From the NCBI GenBank assembly GCA_026874595.1, contig CM049322.1:23965400-24029399 (forward strand): 64,000 bases of DNA. Reading direction: 5' to 3'. The position numbers and the translations under genes were made by a program. The DNA comes from Sipunculus nudus. Its lineage: Eukaryota; Annelida; Sipuncula; Golfingiida; Sipunculidae. Positions 10,401-20,462 of the stretch are shown in pieces; positions within the stretch are counted from its first letter, which is position 1, and every line of letters starts with the position of its first letter. The notes beneath the pieces were generated by a model, which did not search any database, was not told the origin of the DNA, and worked only from the letters and a program-made list of their open reading frames with translations.

Positions 10401-12409
10401 AGATCGGGAACTCACCTGCTGAGGATGAAGATGCCCGCCGGGTAGATCGGGAACTCCACGGCTCCGTTAATGAAGTAATTGAGGTACTTGTTCCCCGCGA
10501 GCTTTGAGGCGTTCAGCGACAACCCGTAGTAACTCACGGAAGTGGAGAGCCTGTCACAATCACACACATTAACACGCAATCAGATAATCACATCTAGTCC
10601 TTAAACGTTAAACCAGTTGAATCCAGTTGAAGTCTAATTCACACTAGGGTCACACTCGAGTCCGAGACAAAACCAGTCGAGTCCAAGTCCAAATTTGTTT
10701 AAATCGTTGAGGTTTGAGTCTAGTTGCATGCACCTTCTTTTAGTCCCGTCCTTCAAAGACCGTGCCCTGGCCAGAAATAATTTAAAAAATTATAACAGGC
10801 ATTAACACACCTAGCCTTTACTATATTGGTTCGATATGGGCCCTACATCACTGACGTAATTACAATTAAACAGCTGATGGTAACAATTACACTCTGATTA
10901 CACTCAAGAAATTCGAAATTTTTCAGGAGTGTGTGAATGATTCTTACAAAACATACGCCATAATGATTTGTAAGTGAATGATTCTTACCAAACATACGCC
11001 ATAATGATTGTCCTTATTCTTAACCTGGGCGTCCGGACCAGATCTAGTATACTGTAGACCGGAACGGAATCTTCTTCTTCCTCTATTACAGGAGAGTCGT
11101 TTGACTGCTTCCGTTTCAAAGGATCATCTGGTAAGGTGACTTTATTGAATCTGGCAGCCCTCTGTAAAACCTGCTCGGCCTCTTCATATCGCTTTTGCAT
11201 GAATAGCCAGCGAATAGATTCCGGAATAAAGCTACAAACCAGTGAACTTCGTACATGTCAAATGTACTTTTGTTTATCTATATGTAACCTCCACAGGGGA
11301 GGTACAGTGTTCTCATTATCCACAAAAACGTGGAGTACTGTAACAGAGCTGATATTACTTTTAATGTAGACAATTATTAATTATTCTTGATTGTCTGTTC
11401 ATGTTATGTATGAAAAAGATACACAATTTGTTGCGTTACTAAGATTATGTAGATATTTACCATATGTAGAAGACCGCTATAACACTTGGGATGGACACTG
11501 CCAGTTGCATGTATCGCCAGTCTTTAAACAGATAGGCCACACCAGCCAGCGACATTACGGCAGCGCCCCAGAACGTCTCTATCACTCCAGATACATAGGC
11601 GCGGTGTCTGTCACCAACAAAGAACTCCGTCATCAGCACGAACGTGCCGAGCTGCAAACCCTGACAGATAACAAATGGTAACGTAATGCTTACCTAAACA
11701 AAGAACTTACCATCAACATAGAAAATAAAAGTGTCGGTGCCATGGTCTCCAAGAATACGGTGTCCAACAAAAAATAATTAGGCGGCAAAGAATTAAACGA
11801 AACTGTTGACGAATAAACATGAGCTTTATTAAAGCACATGAGGTAAAGGTTAATGTTTGAAGGATTGATTTAATGTTTGAAGGATTGATTTAATGTTTGA
11901 AGGATTGATTTAATGTTTGAAGGATTGATTTAATGTTTGAAGGATTGATTTAATGTTTGAAGGATTGATTTAATGTTTGAAGGATTGATTTAATGTTTGT
12001 AGGATTGATTTAATGTTTGAAGGATTGATTTAATGTTTGAAGGATTGATTTAATGTTTGAAGGATTGATTTAATGTTTGTAGAATTGATTCAATGTTTGT
12101 AGGGTTATTTTATTGTAGGAAACAATATCATGAAGAAAAGCATCCCGAGATTACAAACCTGCATAAAAAATCCGATGATGAATCGGATGATGACGAAAAG
12201 GATAAAGTTCTCCACGAAAAACAACATGACCCCGAACAAAACCGGAGAGTACAAGGTCAATAGCATGACGGGCTTCCTGCCGATTTTGTCGGAGAGGGAA
12301 CCGAAGACAATGCCTCCTACCATCACTCCCGCGAAGTAGATGCTTGTTGCTAAACCAACCAAGTATCGCTGATCACAAACAAGATCCCACTAATAAAATA
12401 AAAGTGAAA

Positions 12410-12457
<48 letters not shown>

Positions 12458-12490
12458 CAATAATAACAATAAAAATAATAATGATAATAA

Positions 12491-12522
<32 letters not shown>

Positions 12523-14437
12523 ATATAAAAGCAGTGTCAATAAAATTGGACAAGAACACAGGAAAGATAACATTCAATAGCAGAAAGAGATGATTTTGGT
12601 GTGTGTTATTGGACTGTCCTTGACGGTTTTAATTGTATGAGACTAACTGGTTTTCTGTGATTTGCCGGTGTCATCTTAGTTTCACTTTCCCGTCCTTGTA
12701 GGAAAATTTGTGTATATTACTGTATACTTGCAATTATACCTACTTTGACCTAATTCAGTGAGGCGCTTTTACATTCACAATTATTACACATATTAGCATA
12801 TTTCCCTTACAGGTACACAGGTACACGTCTCGGAACGGGGTGACCATGGACCGAGTTTGGCTCTTGAATACACAGGGTGAAGATTGTAATATATGGCGCT
12901 GCGATAAAAAAAAACTTCGCAACATTGTTGTATTCATCCAAATGTATGGGGAAATATGGAAAATGCCCCCTAGGGCTGCCTCGACATCGTTCCTATTACA
13001 TCAAGAGCAAAACACGTGCATTTCCGCGGGGTAGAAGTACAGTAATTGTGTGACAACGATTTAATGCCACCGCCATCAGTTATACTACAGACAGTGAAAT
13101 GATATCTGCACTGTCTTTTCTTTTTTTTTCATTTAGCACCCATCATATTTTTAGTGAAAAGATATATTCTTTCTCTCTTGTCTATCTTCTCAGGTACCAG
13201 TACCACCCATTTTACCTATATACCGAGCACGCATGTTGCCCCGGCTTGCGTTGGGACGCATCCGTGGGCCTTCGGCCAGGTTTGTGCGGCCTTCCACGGC
13301 TGAGTTGACATGAACCAAGATCATTGGGAGTCAAGTACCAAGGGTCGCAGCGCTTTGATATTGAAATAGATTAAATAATAGTTTGGCTAGTTCTGGTTGG
13401 TTCTAGTCATAATGCCAGGTAATATTAGAATAAAATGTTTGGGTTTAAATGTGTTTAGCATAATATCACACAAAATGACCGTGTTAGCCTATATTAAATA
13501 TGCAATGTACATGGTATCTAAATGCTTGTTAAGAAGAGGGAGAGGTAATTCTGTTCCCCTGTATTAAGGCCAGAATTGTGTGAAAAAGTGATACATGTTA
13601 TGCAAGTATATAGGAATTTAGTTATTAAGTCATTCTAAAATAAAAAAATATGGGAAATGAGGTACGGGTTAGTGGTACTTAATCATTTTCCCGTTTGTAA
13701 TAAATATGGTTTGTTTAATATGTGATGTTTTGCGCTTCGTGTGTTGTCCGTGATTGTGTTTGTGAGGACCATATAATGTGCTCCTGTCTTTTCGGTTTTT
13801 TTTTAGAATTAAGCAACTGGGACAATTCTACAAGACACAGTCTGCGTACTTTTAATGATAAAATGAAAAGATCTGGCTAGTCTGATTGTCACATGATGAC
13901 AATGGAACTTTTTCAAGTTTTTAACGAGAATTTTTTGACTTCATGATTCGAGATTATATATCGGACTGTTGGGCTATAAAAGTGTAACATGTCGGAGATA
14001 GGTTTTTCAGTCTCTATAAGTAATAAATACTCTTGTGAACGACAAATGAAGCAAATCACCATAGTTGTATATACTAATTAAGATTAGATCTGGCTTACCT
14101 CATTGACAATAGTTGATTCGCCTTCCTCTTGAAAATACACATAGCCATTCGGGCACTTGGTGAGCGGACCGGGGTCAGCCGGGGTATAATTGACGTATAC
14201 CTGACAGCGGTCGTACTGGCCCTTCTCGTCAACGGGCACAGTTTGGTTTAACACAGCGCCGCCTGGTGTGGCGCACCTGTGTGGAGGAGTGGCTCCGTAC
14301 ACAGACATAAGGAGGTGGTTGAAGGCCACCGGGAAGTAGTTGAAGCAGAGCAGGAGGAACACCAGCACGCTGAACCGGCCTGGCTGGCCCAGCCTCAACA
14401 TGGCCGCCTCTAGGTCACCCTTCGTGGGGTGCGCCAT
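7180..14437 (-). CDS. SLC22-family organic cation/anion/carnitine transporter, nine exons, 558 aa
   Basis: A complete major-facilitator transporter of the SLC22 family. Exons in transcript order: 14437-14099, 12389-12159, 11660-11461, 11231-10989, 10550-10416, 9906-9821, 9071-8951, 8670-8598, 7428-7180. Every junction is GT-AG and all phases agree, giving 1677 nt including the stop, the usual family length. Hallmarks in order: TM1, then a large extracellular loop with cysteines and NQT/NYT glycosylation sequons; STIVNE-WDLVC at the exon 1/2 join; GSLSDKIGRKP (MFS motif A); PESIRWL; YYGLSLN...YLNYFINGAVEFP; RFGRRKP; YASEVYPTVVR; RNIGVG..ARVGSVIAPQI; WLPSVIFG; and LPETLN..LPDT. It should lie in the plasma membrane and move small organic ions. 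The substrate cannot be told from sequence. The C-terminus ITQL fits a class I PDZ ligand, as in several SLC22 proteins. Three introns or flanks carry exon-edge minisatellites. Confidence 0.95.
7429..8200 (-). repeat. 44-bp minisatellite made of copies of the SLC22 exon 9 acceptor
   Basis: About 17 copies of a 44-bp unit fill intron 8. In the sense strand each unit reads pyrimidine-rich TTTTCTTGTCTGCAG followed by GGAAACTACACG and TGTAGCTGGTTAC, i.e. the 3' splice site and the first bases of exon 9 (GGAGACTACACG..AGCTGGTTAC). GTAACC anchors from 7679 to 8075 are spaced exactly 44 bases. Units near both ends are more diverged (spacings 44-55). Nine units contain CACGTG. Confidence 0.92.
8598..8670 (-). 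CDS. SLC22 exon 8, with a possible alternative 57-nt extension
   Basis: The acceptor ATTTACAG|G (phase 2). It encodes RNIGVG and ARVGSVIAPQINTL. The preferred donor is CTG|GTGAGC at 8598 (phase 0), which joins QINTL directly to GDYTYSWLP as in other SLC22 proteins. A second donor, ATC|GTAAGT ending at 8541, is also phase 0, and the 19 codons between them are open, so a longer isoform is possible. Confidence 0.9.
8951..9071 (-). CDS. SLC22 exon 7
   Basis: The acceptor AACTGCAG|AA (phase 1) and donor GTCAG|GTTAGT (phase 2). It encodes TM10 and the family motif YASEVYPTVVR. Confidence 0.92.
9172..9781. mobile_element. Terminal-inverted-repeat element inside SLC22 intron 6
   Basis: A 610-bp segment with perfect 14-bp inverted ends CAGGGCTCGAAATT / AATTTCGAGCCCTG and CCGG-rich subterminal sequence. 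It makes up most of the 749-bp intron 6. It resembles the elements at 44401-45664 and 48847-50651, but I find no clear duplication of flanking bases here. It encodes no transposase. Confidence 0.75.
9821..9906 (-). CDS. SLC22 exon 6
   Basis: The acceptor GTTGACAG|G (phase 2) and donor ACAG|GTCAGA (phase 1). It completes the second MFS motif as R-FGRRKP and encodes TM9 (FMIGGAACLASGLI). Confidence 0.92.
10110..10410 (-). repeat. 43-bp minisatellite made of copies of the SLC22 exon 5 end and donor
   Basis: Seven tandem 43-bp copies, starting at 10110, 10153, 10196, 10239, 10282, 10325 and 10368 with exact 43-bp spacing, follow the true exon 5 donor at 10411-10416. Each repeats the last ~35 bases of the exon plus GGTGAGTT. 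Copies alternate with a 3-unit (129-bp) higher-order period. Four keep a GT donor, two (10153, 10282) have GC, and one (10368) is mutated to TT. Confidence 0.93.
10416..10550 (-). CDS. SLC22 exon 5
   Basis: The acceptor GTGACAG|G and donor CAGCAG|GTGAGT are phase 2. It encodes YYGLSLN, KYLNYFINGAVEFP and YPAGIFILSR, i.e. TM7-TM8. No long frame marks this exon. It is found from family motifs and matching phases. The intron following it is an array of copies of its own last bases. Confidence 0.93.
10935..11016 (-). repeat. 41-bp tandem duplication covering the SLC22 exon 4 donor
   Basis: Segments 10935-10975 and 10976-11016 are near-identical. The second includes the final codons of exon 4 and its donor, and the first is an intronic copy that still contains GTAAGAATC. 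Confidence 0.9.
10989..11231 (-). CDS. SLC22 exon 4, large intracellular loop
   Basis: The acceptor TTTGTAG|C and donor TTTG|GTAAGA are both phase 2. It starts with FIPESIRWL (the family PES-x-RWL motif), continues into the charged loop between TM6 and TM7 (including EEEED), and ends at the start of TM7 (IIMAYVW). The last bases of the exon and its donor are duplicated in the intron (41-bp unit). Confidence 0.93.
11461..11660 (-). CDS. SLC22 exon 3
   Basis: The acceptor ATCTGTCAG|GGT is phase 0 and the donor ATATG|GTAAAT is phase 2. It encodes TM5 and TM6 around the GDRHRAYVSG loop and the FKDWRYMQLA segment. Confidence 0.92.
11851..12104. repeat. 20-bp minisatellite in SLC22 intron 2
   Basis: About 13 nearly perfect copies of TTTAATGTTTGAAGGATTGA. 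The high identity suggests recent expansion. Unlike the other arrays in this gene it does not resemble the neighbouring exon edge. Confidence 0.95.
12159..12389 (-). CDS. SLC22 exon 2 (residues 114-190)
   Basis: The acceptor TTTTATTAG|TGG and donor CAG|GTTTGT are both phase 0. It encodes WDLVCDQ, TM2, the GSLSDKIGRKP loop, TM3 and TM4. Confidence 0.93.
12416..12524. repeat. (AAT)n microsatellite in SLC22 intron 1
   Basis: An AAT-type trinucleotide run with scattered AAC/AAA variants. The rest of intron 1 (12390-14098) shows no other gene or element that I recognise. Confidence 0.9.
14099..14437 (-). CDS. SLC22 exon 1 (residues 1-113)
   Basis: The start is the ATG in AAGATGG at 14437. The upstream in-frame GTG is not used. 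The exon encodes the cytoplasmic N-terminus, TM1 and the TM1-TM2 extracellular loop with HRC, DRC and KC cysteines. It ends at GAG|GTAAGC, phase 0, inside the family motif STIV(T/N)EWDLVC. Confidence 0.93.
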
Positions 14438-16893
14438 CTTGTACACACTTGATTATTCACTTCAGTTTCGTTCAATGCAGTAAAAAAGACTTTTTTCGGC
14501 TTCTTTCTTGGTAACTTCACCGAAAGACTATCATACAAATCGGTTTTATGTTTTTATCAGGCACCCCGTGTTATTCTAATGCCTAAATTGTTAATGCACG
14601 GATTAAATGGAGTCGTATCCAGATAATTATTTGGATTCCTAGCCACGTTTCTTTTGGTTGAAGTATAATTCCGGGTGTACTTTTAACTCGCACACTTCAT
14701 GTGTTGAACGTATATACATTCCATCGTGTGATGAAATTCATAACAATTTTTTATTTGTTAACCTCCCTTGCGTACGTTATCCAAATCTTTGACAGCAGCG
14801 TTCACGATTTGTCAGACCCTTTAATGACCACAGGGCTGTATCCTGTATATTTGACGTGTTTTTGTATGGGAGTTACTACTTCTGGTGACGTACCACTGAG
14901 GGACTGTGGTTAGTTATGACGTAATACACTCCTACAAGTGACCAAACAAGACAACAAGTGATAACGCTGGTTGTACAATGTCATGCTTAGAGCTGAAGTC
15001 TCCCGGCTCCTGTAGAATCAGCAGACTTGGTTCCCACGGCCTCCCACTGTTGTCATCATCACACCTATATCCAAGCACAAAGCAGGCATGAACCTGTCAA
15101 CAAGAAAAAACTACAAATGCATCTGGCAACTCCTGAATTGATGGTGCTACAGTAAGCTGGTAGGACAGGGTTTGTATAAAAGAGGCCCCTTCAAAGTGCT
15201 CTTTTGTCTTGTGTTCAAAGCCATGCGTTGTCTTAATTCAAATGACCAAATAATAAATTCCCCGTATTCTAAGATAACATAGGCCTACTTCGAATCCCGT
15301 GTCACGCTAGCTGTAACATACTGTTTTGTATGCTCTACCTTTCCCCGGATTTCAAGAACGCTTTTAACATACACTTGTTCAAAACGCTCGGCTATGTTCT
15401 TTTAACAGCCGAGAGTACTTAAATTAGAGAGAACAAATATTATGCCTTGTGTTCGTGAAGCAAAAGGAAGGTTATCGTATCAAGTTGACGGGACCGAAAT
15501 AGCCATCAGTATAAGAGTGTGCCTGCTGTGTAGAAGGTATTTGTTACCTGAGTAAACAGTAGAGTCAATCAGGTGAAATACACGGCTACAATCAGCGGAC
15601 GCTTCACGGGAGAGGTAAACACTGTATGTTTTGAACGTTTCAACACATCAGGCCAACCCTTAACGTCAGATTAATAAGGGTTTACTTAAGGTCAGTTATC
15701 GAACGCACTGAATAGATACATAAATATATTAGATACACAGTATAACGTTTAGAGCAAACAACACTTGGGACAAACACTAACTTTTGCCTTCCTTGCTGAC
15801 AAAATGTGTAAATTACAAAGATAGGCACAAGTGTTCGTACAAAAATAGGCAAACGCTCAAAGGTGATTCTTTATCTGTCAATTTTGGTGCATGAAAATGC
15901 TCTTAGTTACTAAAAAAAAAACAATTGCAACAAAAGCCCGTACCTACGTTCTAGTGAATAGCTGGTTATAGACATATATCTGGTGAGAATGAACCCCTAC
16001 CCCTGGTCAGGTGCCAAGATCTGATCGCGCACTGAGCATCTAACTGTCGAATTTAAACACAGGAAAAAGTCATGTGACCGTTTCATGCCGTATTATGTCT
16101 TTATATATGTACCAAAGTTATTTCAGGGTCCTATATTATCTTTGTCCGTCCTGGGACTGGAATTAGAGGATACACAGGAGACTGGGTTGGGCATTGTGTC
16201 GTGCTCAGTCCAGAGAACACATCTTTTCGTGCCGGTTATTATAGAAATAATATACAATTATACTAGAACCATCCTTGTCGTGTGAAATAACAGCATTAGT
16301 CGGTCTCCAGTACCGTTGGTCCGCCCCTTAGCTATTTACCTTAATAAGCGGTGATTTTGCGGCGGCGAGAGTTTGAAAATATACGCTGGTTCCCGTGTAG
16401 TGTTTGTGCTTAAATATGTCGTATTTTGGTTAACGATTTCCCGCCGATGTCTGTTCCCCTGGTGTATATGTCATGCTGCATTGCGTGATATAATGTTATA
16501 CCTTTCCTTTCCTGACCATATTAAACTGAATTTATTTTTATGATATTCAATGTTAACTTCCGTTGGAGGAGAACACACTATTTAACTTGGAGAAAATGTT
16601 CGAGGGGATTACATGAGTAACTGATCTCCGTCCATTTCCTCATGTAGGCTGACTGTAATACATCAAATACATGACATACCTACCATGTTATCACAGACCT
16701 CCAGGCCTCTTCATGGATTTTAACTCCTACGTCTTTTGTTTTCCTGGGGTTGTCCTTTACATATATAGTCTTCACAAAGTCTTATAATCTTTAATCCTAA
16801 CAATGGAGTCAATTTATCGTCAATGGTGGGATGATGATTCGCAGGCGTAGGAGGGTTATCAAAGTTCGGACAACTTTTTTATACACAGACACA

Positions 16894-16980
<87 letters not shown>

Positions 16981-17018
16981 AACTGTCTGTGTGACACATT
17001 TTAAATAAATAACAGTTC
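14438..17018. other. Intergenic, presumed SLC22 5' flank; no gene recognised
   Basis: Sequence upstream of the SLC22 start codon and up to the hAT-type element. No convincing exon, TATA box or non-coding RNA was found. A pure (AT)n run of about 78 bases lies at 16897-16975. Confidence 0.5.
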
Positions 17019-19547
17019 CAGACATGGGGTATTCGTATTCAGTATTCGTATTCATTGCATTCGAATACAGGTATTTTCAGTCTTTGTATTCGTATTCAAA
17101 TACATTGCAGAAGTATTCACATTCATGAATACTTTTCATGAATACATGCAGTATACATTTATGTTGTTTTTGCATTTGGAAAATGTGCCATGATTTCAAT
17201 GGTGATTGATTTGGACCCACTTAACACATACACACTAACAATCTTATTAACACATTTTGACATTTTTTACTTTATTCATAATAAATTAATATTAATGTGT
17301 TTATTTTGTCATGTGTATGTACATCTCCATCATTCAGACCCTCTTTACTTCTATATTTATCCTACACCAATGTTCTTTATACATACTAGACAACAACTAT
17401 CTACATGGAGCAAGCAATGCTGTCTATATCCTTTGCCCTGTACCCTTTATGTCTGATTATGCCACAATGAACTTCCTGTGTAGAGGCTGGAGGTAGCTAG
17501 GCCAGCATGCTACTAACCCAAATCCACTCAAGTTCAAAGGCTTGAAAGCATAGTAATTACCCCTGCCTGGTCTAGGTAACAGCTCTCCAAGAGATGACAG
17601 CTCAGTACCTTACTTGACCAAACCTGATGTCCATTCCAGTATCTTGGTAAACCTGTAATTCACATAATTGTAAATTGTGTATACCTAGATACAGGTACAA
17701 GTAACTGGCCCCAACCCTGTTCAGTGTACATACTAGCCAACTTTAGACATGGGGCATGTAGGCAACCCACTGTATCTATCCTTTGTTGATTGCTGTATAC
17801 TTGTGCTCATAATATAATGTTGCAATGAACTTCCTGTTTAAGAGACTGGAGATTTACCCGCTTCCCAGCCAGGTAGCCAGTCCAAAGGTACCAAGGATGA
17901 ATGCTTAGCAATAACGCCTGCCTAAGATGGCTAACTACCCTGACAGAGGTGACAGCTTTGTACATGCAACTGACCCAAGCCTGGTGTTCATTTCAAGTAC
18001 CAGTATCAAATGTACCTGGAGTACCTTATACCAGGTACAGGAACTTTAGCTCCAGGTTCAGGTACAAGGTACTTCCTACTCATGACGGCCAGGTACAGGC
18101 ACAGGTAAATGTATTCTGAATTGTGTACCTAGGTAAAGGTACAGGTACAAGTACCTGTCCAAAACCCTGAAAGAAACATTCATTTATATATTTTGTGTAA
18201 CAAACTACCATAATATATAATACTCCGTCATTATGCGGTTTGGAAACTAGATATTTCTTGACAGTTAACCCACATTTCACCGTTATCGCCTCTGTGACCT
18301 TGAAAAATGCGTCAAGGTCATCCGTATTCGAACTTGGCCCAGCCCTTGATAAATGCATCTAAACTGTTGGTTTGGTGACTGTACCGCAAATTCTTTTTGA
18401 GTTATTGCCCTAATATCATTTTAGCATAATCGCTGCTGTACGTGACCTTGAAAAAATGCATCCAAGTCATCCATGTTCTTATTTGACCTAGCGATTAAAA
18501 AGATGCATCAAACATATGGGTTTGGTGACTGTACCTCAAATTCTTACAAAGTTATTGCGTTAACAGCATTTTAACAAGAAAACAACACAAGGTGGCGCCA
18601 CCTGTTTTCTGAATAAGACAAAGCTATCCAAGATCTTCAGTTAATTTGATTTTTGGATCATTCCATGTACCCCTTACTGAGATATTAAAGATTTTGTGTG
18701 AATTTCACTAAATTCGGGAATATTCCAGGTCAAGGCCACTCTCATAGGAAAGGTCATGACCCCAATTTAAATAAACATCATCCCATAACCCATATCTACG
18801 TATATATGCATAATATAAAAGAAATCTGTCCATTAGTTTTTGACTTAGTTATTGACACAGTACTGTCAAGTGGCAATTTTGGGGGTATTAAAAGGGACGA
18901 AACCAAGTAAAGAATAATAGGTATCGCCACCAGTTTCTGGAATGACAACCCTATCCATGATCTTCCATCAACTTGATTTTGGGCTCAATCCATGCAAGAT
19001 TTCTTGAGATATTTAAGGTTTTGTGTAATTTTCCCCAAAATTGGACCTTTTCAAGGTCAAGGACACTCTCCTAGTAAAGGTCATGACCTCATTTAAATAG
19101 GCATCGTCCTCTCACCCATATCTATACATATTTGAATACAAGTTTTGGTAAAGATCATTGAAATATTTTTTTAGTTATCGCGCCAACAAGATTTATATGT
19201 GGTGGTGGCGGCGGCGGGACCATCATGAAAACATAGTTACCCCCGACTTGTCAGGGGATACAATTAATGCATACACAGCGGATTACATGAATATTTTGAA
19301 TTTTGGACTAAAATACATTTTACAAGTGAGAATATATGATGATTGCAGTAAATAATATTAAAGAAAAATGATACTTGATAGTTTCTTTTTGTTTTAGTGA
19401 ATTGTATTCATATTGATATTCATGAATACATTTGTATTTGTATTCGTATTCGAATACATTTCTGTTTTGGAGTATTTGTATTCGTGTACCTCTGCTGTAT
19501 TCGTATTCCTATTCGAATACATTTCTTCTGTATTCGACCCATGTCTG
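17019..19547. mobile_element. Non-autonomous hAT-type DNA transposon with perfect 8-bp TSD AACAGTTC
   Basis: The ends are CAGACATGGG and CCCATGTCTG, exactly inverted. The 8 bases AACAGTTC occur both at 17011-17018 and 19548-19555, a perfect target-site duplication of hAT length. Both subterminal regions (about 17025-17150 and 19395-19535) are packed with TATTCG/CGAATA hexamers such as GTATTCGTATTCGAATAC. The 2.5-kb interior has no transposase frame. It contains an internal duplication (about 17410-17725 and 17760-18165), a cluster of AGGTAC motifs (about 17690-18155), and two copies of a molluscan-type dispersed repeat with CAAGGTCA (about 18590-19190). Confidence 0.85.
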
Positions 19548-20462
19548 AACAGTTCATTATAAGGTTAAAGATAAGGTATCATGTATATAATTTTATAAAT
19601 CTGGTTTAGAAATAAAATATTTCATATTAATCTCAGAAATGGAACAAAACTCTATAATTCTAATTATTAATATATTTCATATTCAATTGATAAATATTAT
19701 TATCTGAATAACAATGGGGTGATAACATTGACCATCCCTCGAATATACCCTCATCCCCGTATTGACGCCCCTGAATCTTAATACTTGAAGTAAAGAATAA
19801 ATTGTCTTTCTGGAAAGTTTATGGAGACCAAAACTCCACGCAAACACGCAACGTTAAAATATTGCGGACACCCACAAACACCTTCTAGGAATCCACCTGT
19901 GGCCTGTAGTCACCCTACTACAGCAATTATAATTAAAATGAAAAGTAAAACAAAATTTAAAAGAGATCAGAATCCGTCACGGGGAGCAAGCAAAGTGGCT
20001 TTATGAAAAAAATCTAAAACTCACACTGAAGTCGCTTTCCCAAACACTCCGTAACAAAATTTAGGTATTCAAAAGCGTAAGTCACAAAACAGGTTTTAAT
20101 TACATCGTTATGTACGCACTGCAAAGCTGCGTTCGGCTCTATTTTTTGTCAAGCACAAATTGATTCGTTGAGTATTTCAACGGTTTGTCAGTGCGCAGGT
20201 TAGTGGAATTTCACGGAACAGTACAATTCAAAGATGCCCATTGTATAATATTTGAAGTGACCATGAATAGACAGGAAGCCTAAAGCATTGTCCGTTTTTC
20301 CATACGAGATCACTCCTACAAACAACAAACCCATCTAAACAGGAAACAAGCAAAACCTGTAAAATGTACATCTAAATGCTACACCGAAATGCCATGCATC
20401 AATTAATGTGTGAAAGGTGTGGGTCATGCATGACATCGCGAGGTGAAGCCAAATTACAGAGC

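Noticed and set aside
12350-12577. Leucine- or tyrosine-rich frames
   Set aside because: Translation of the (AAT)n microsatellite in SLC22 intron 1.
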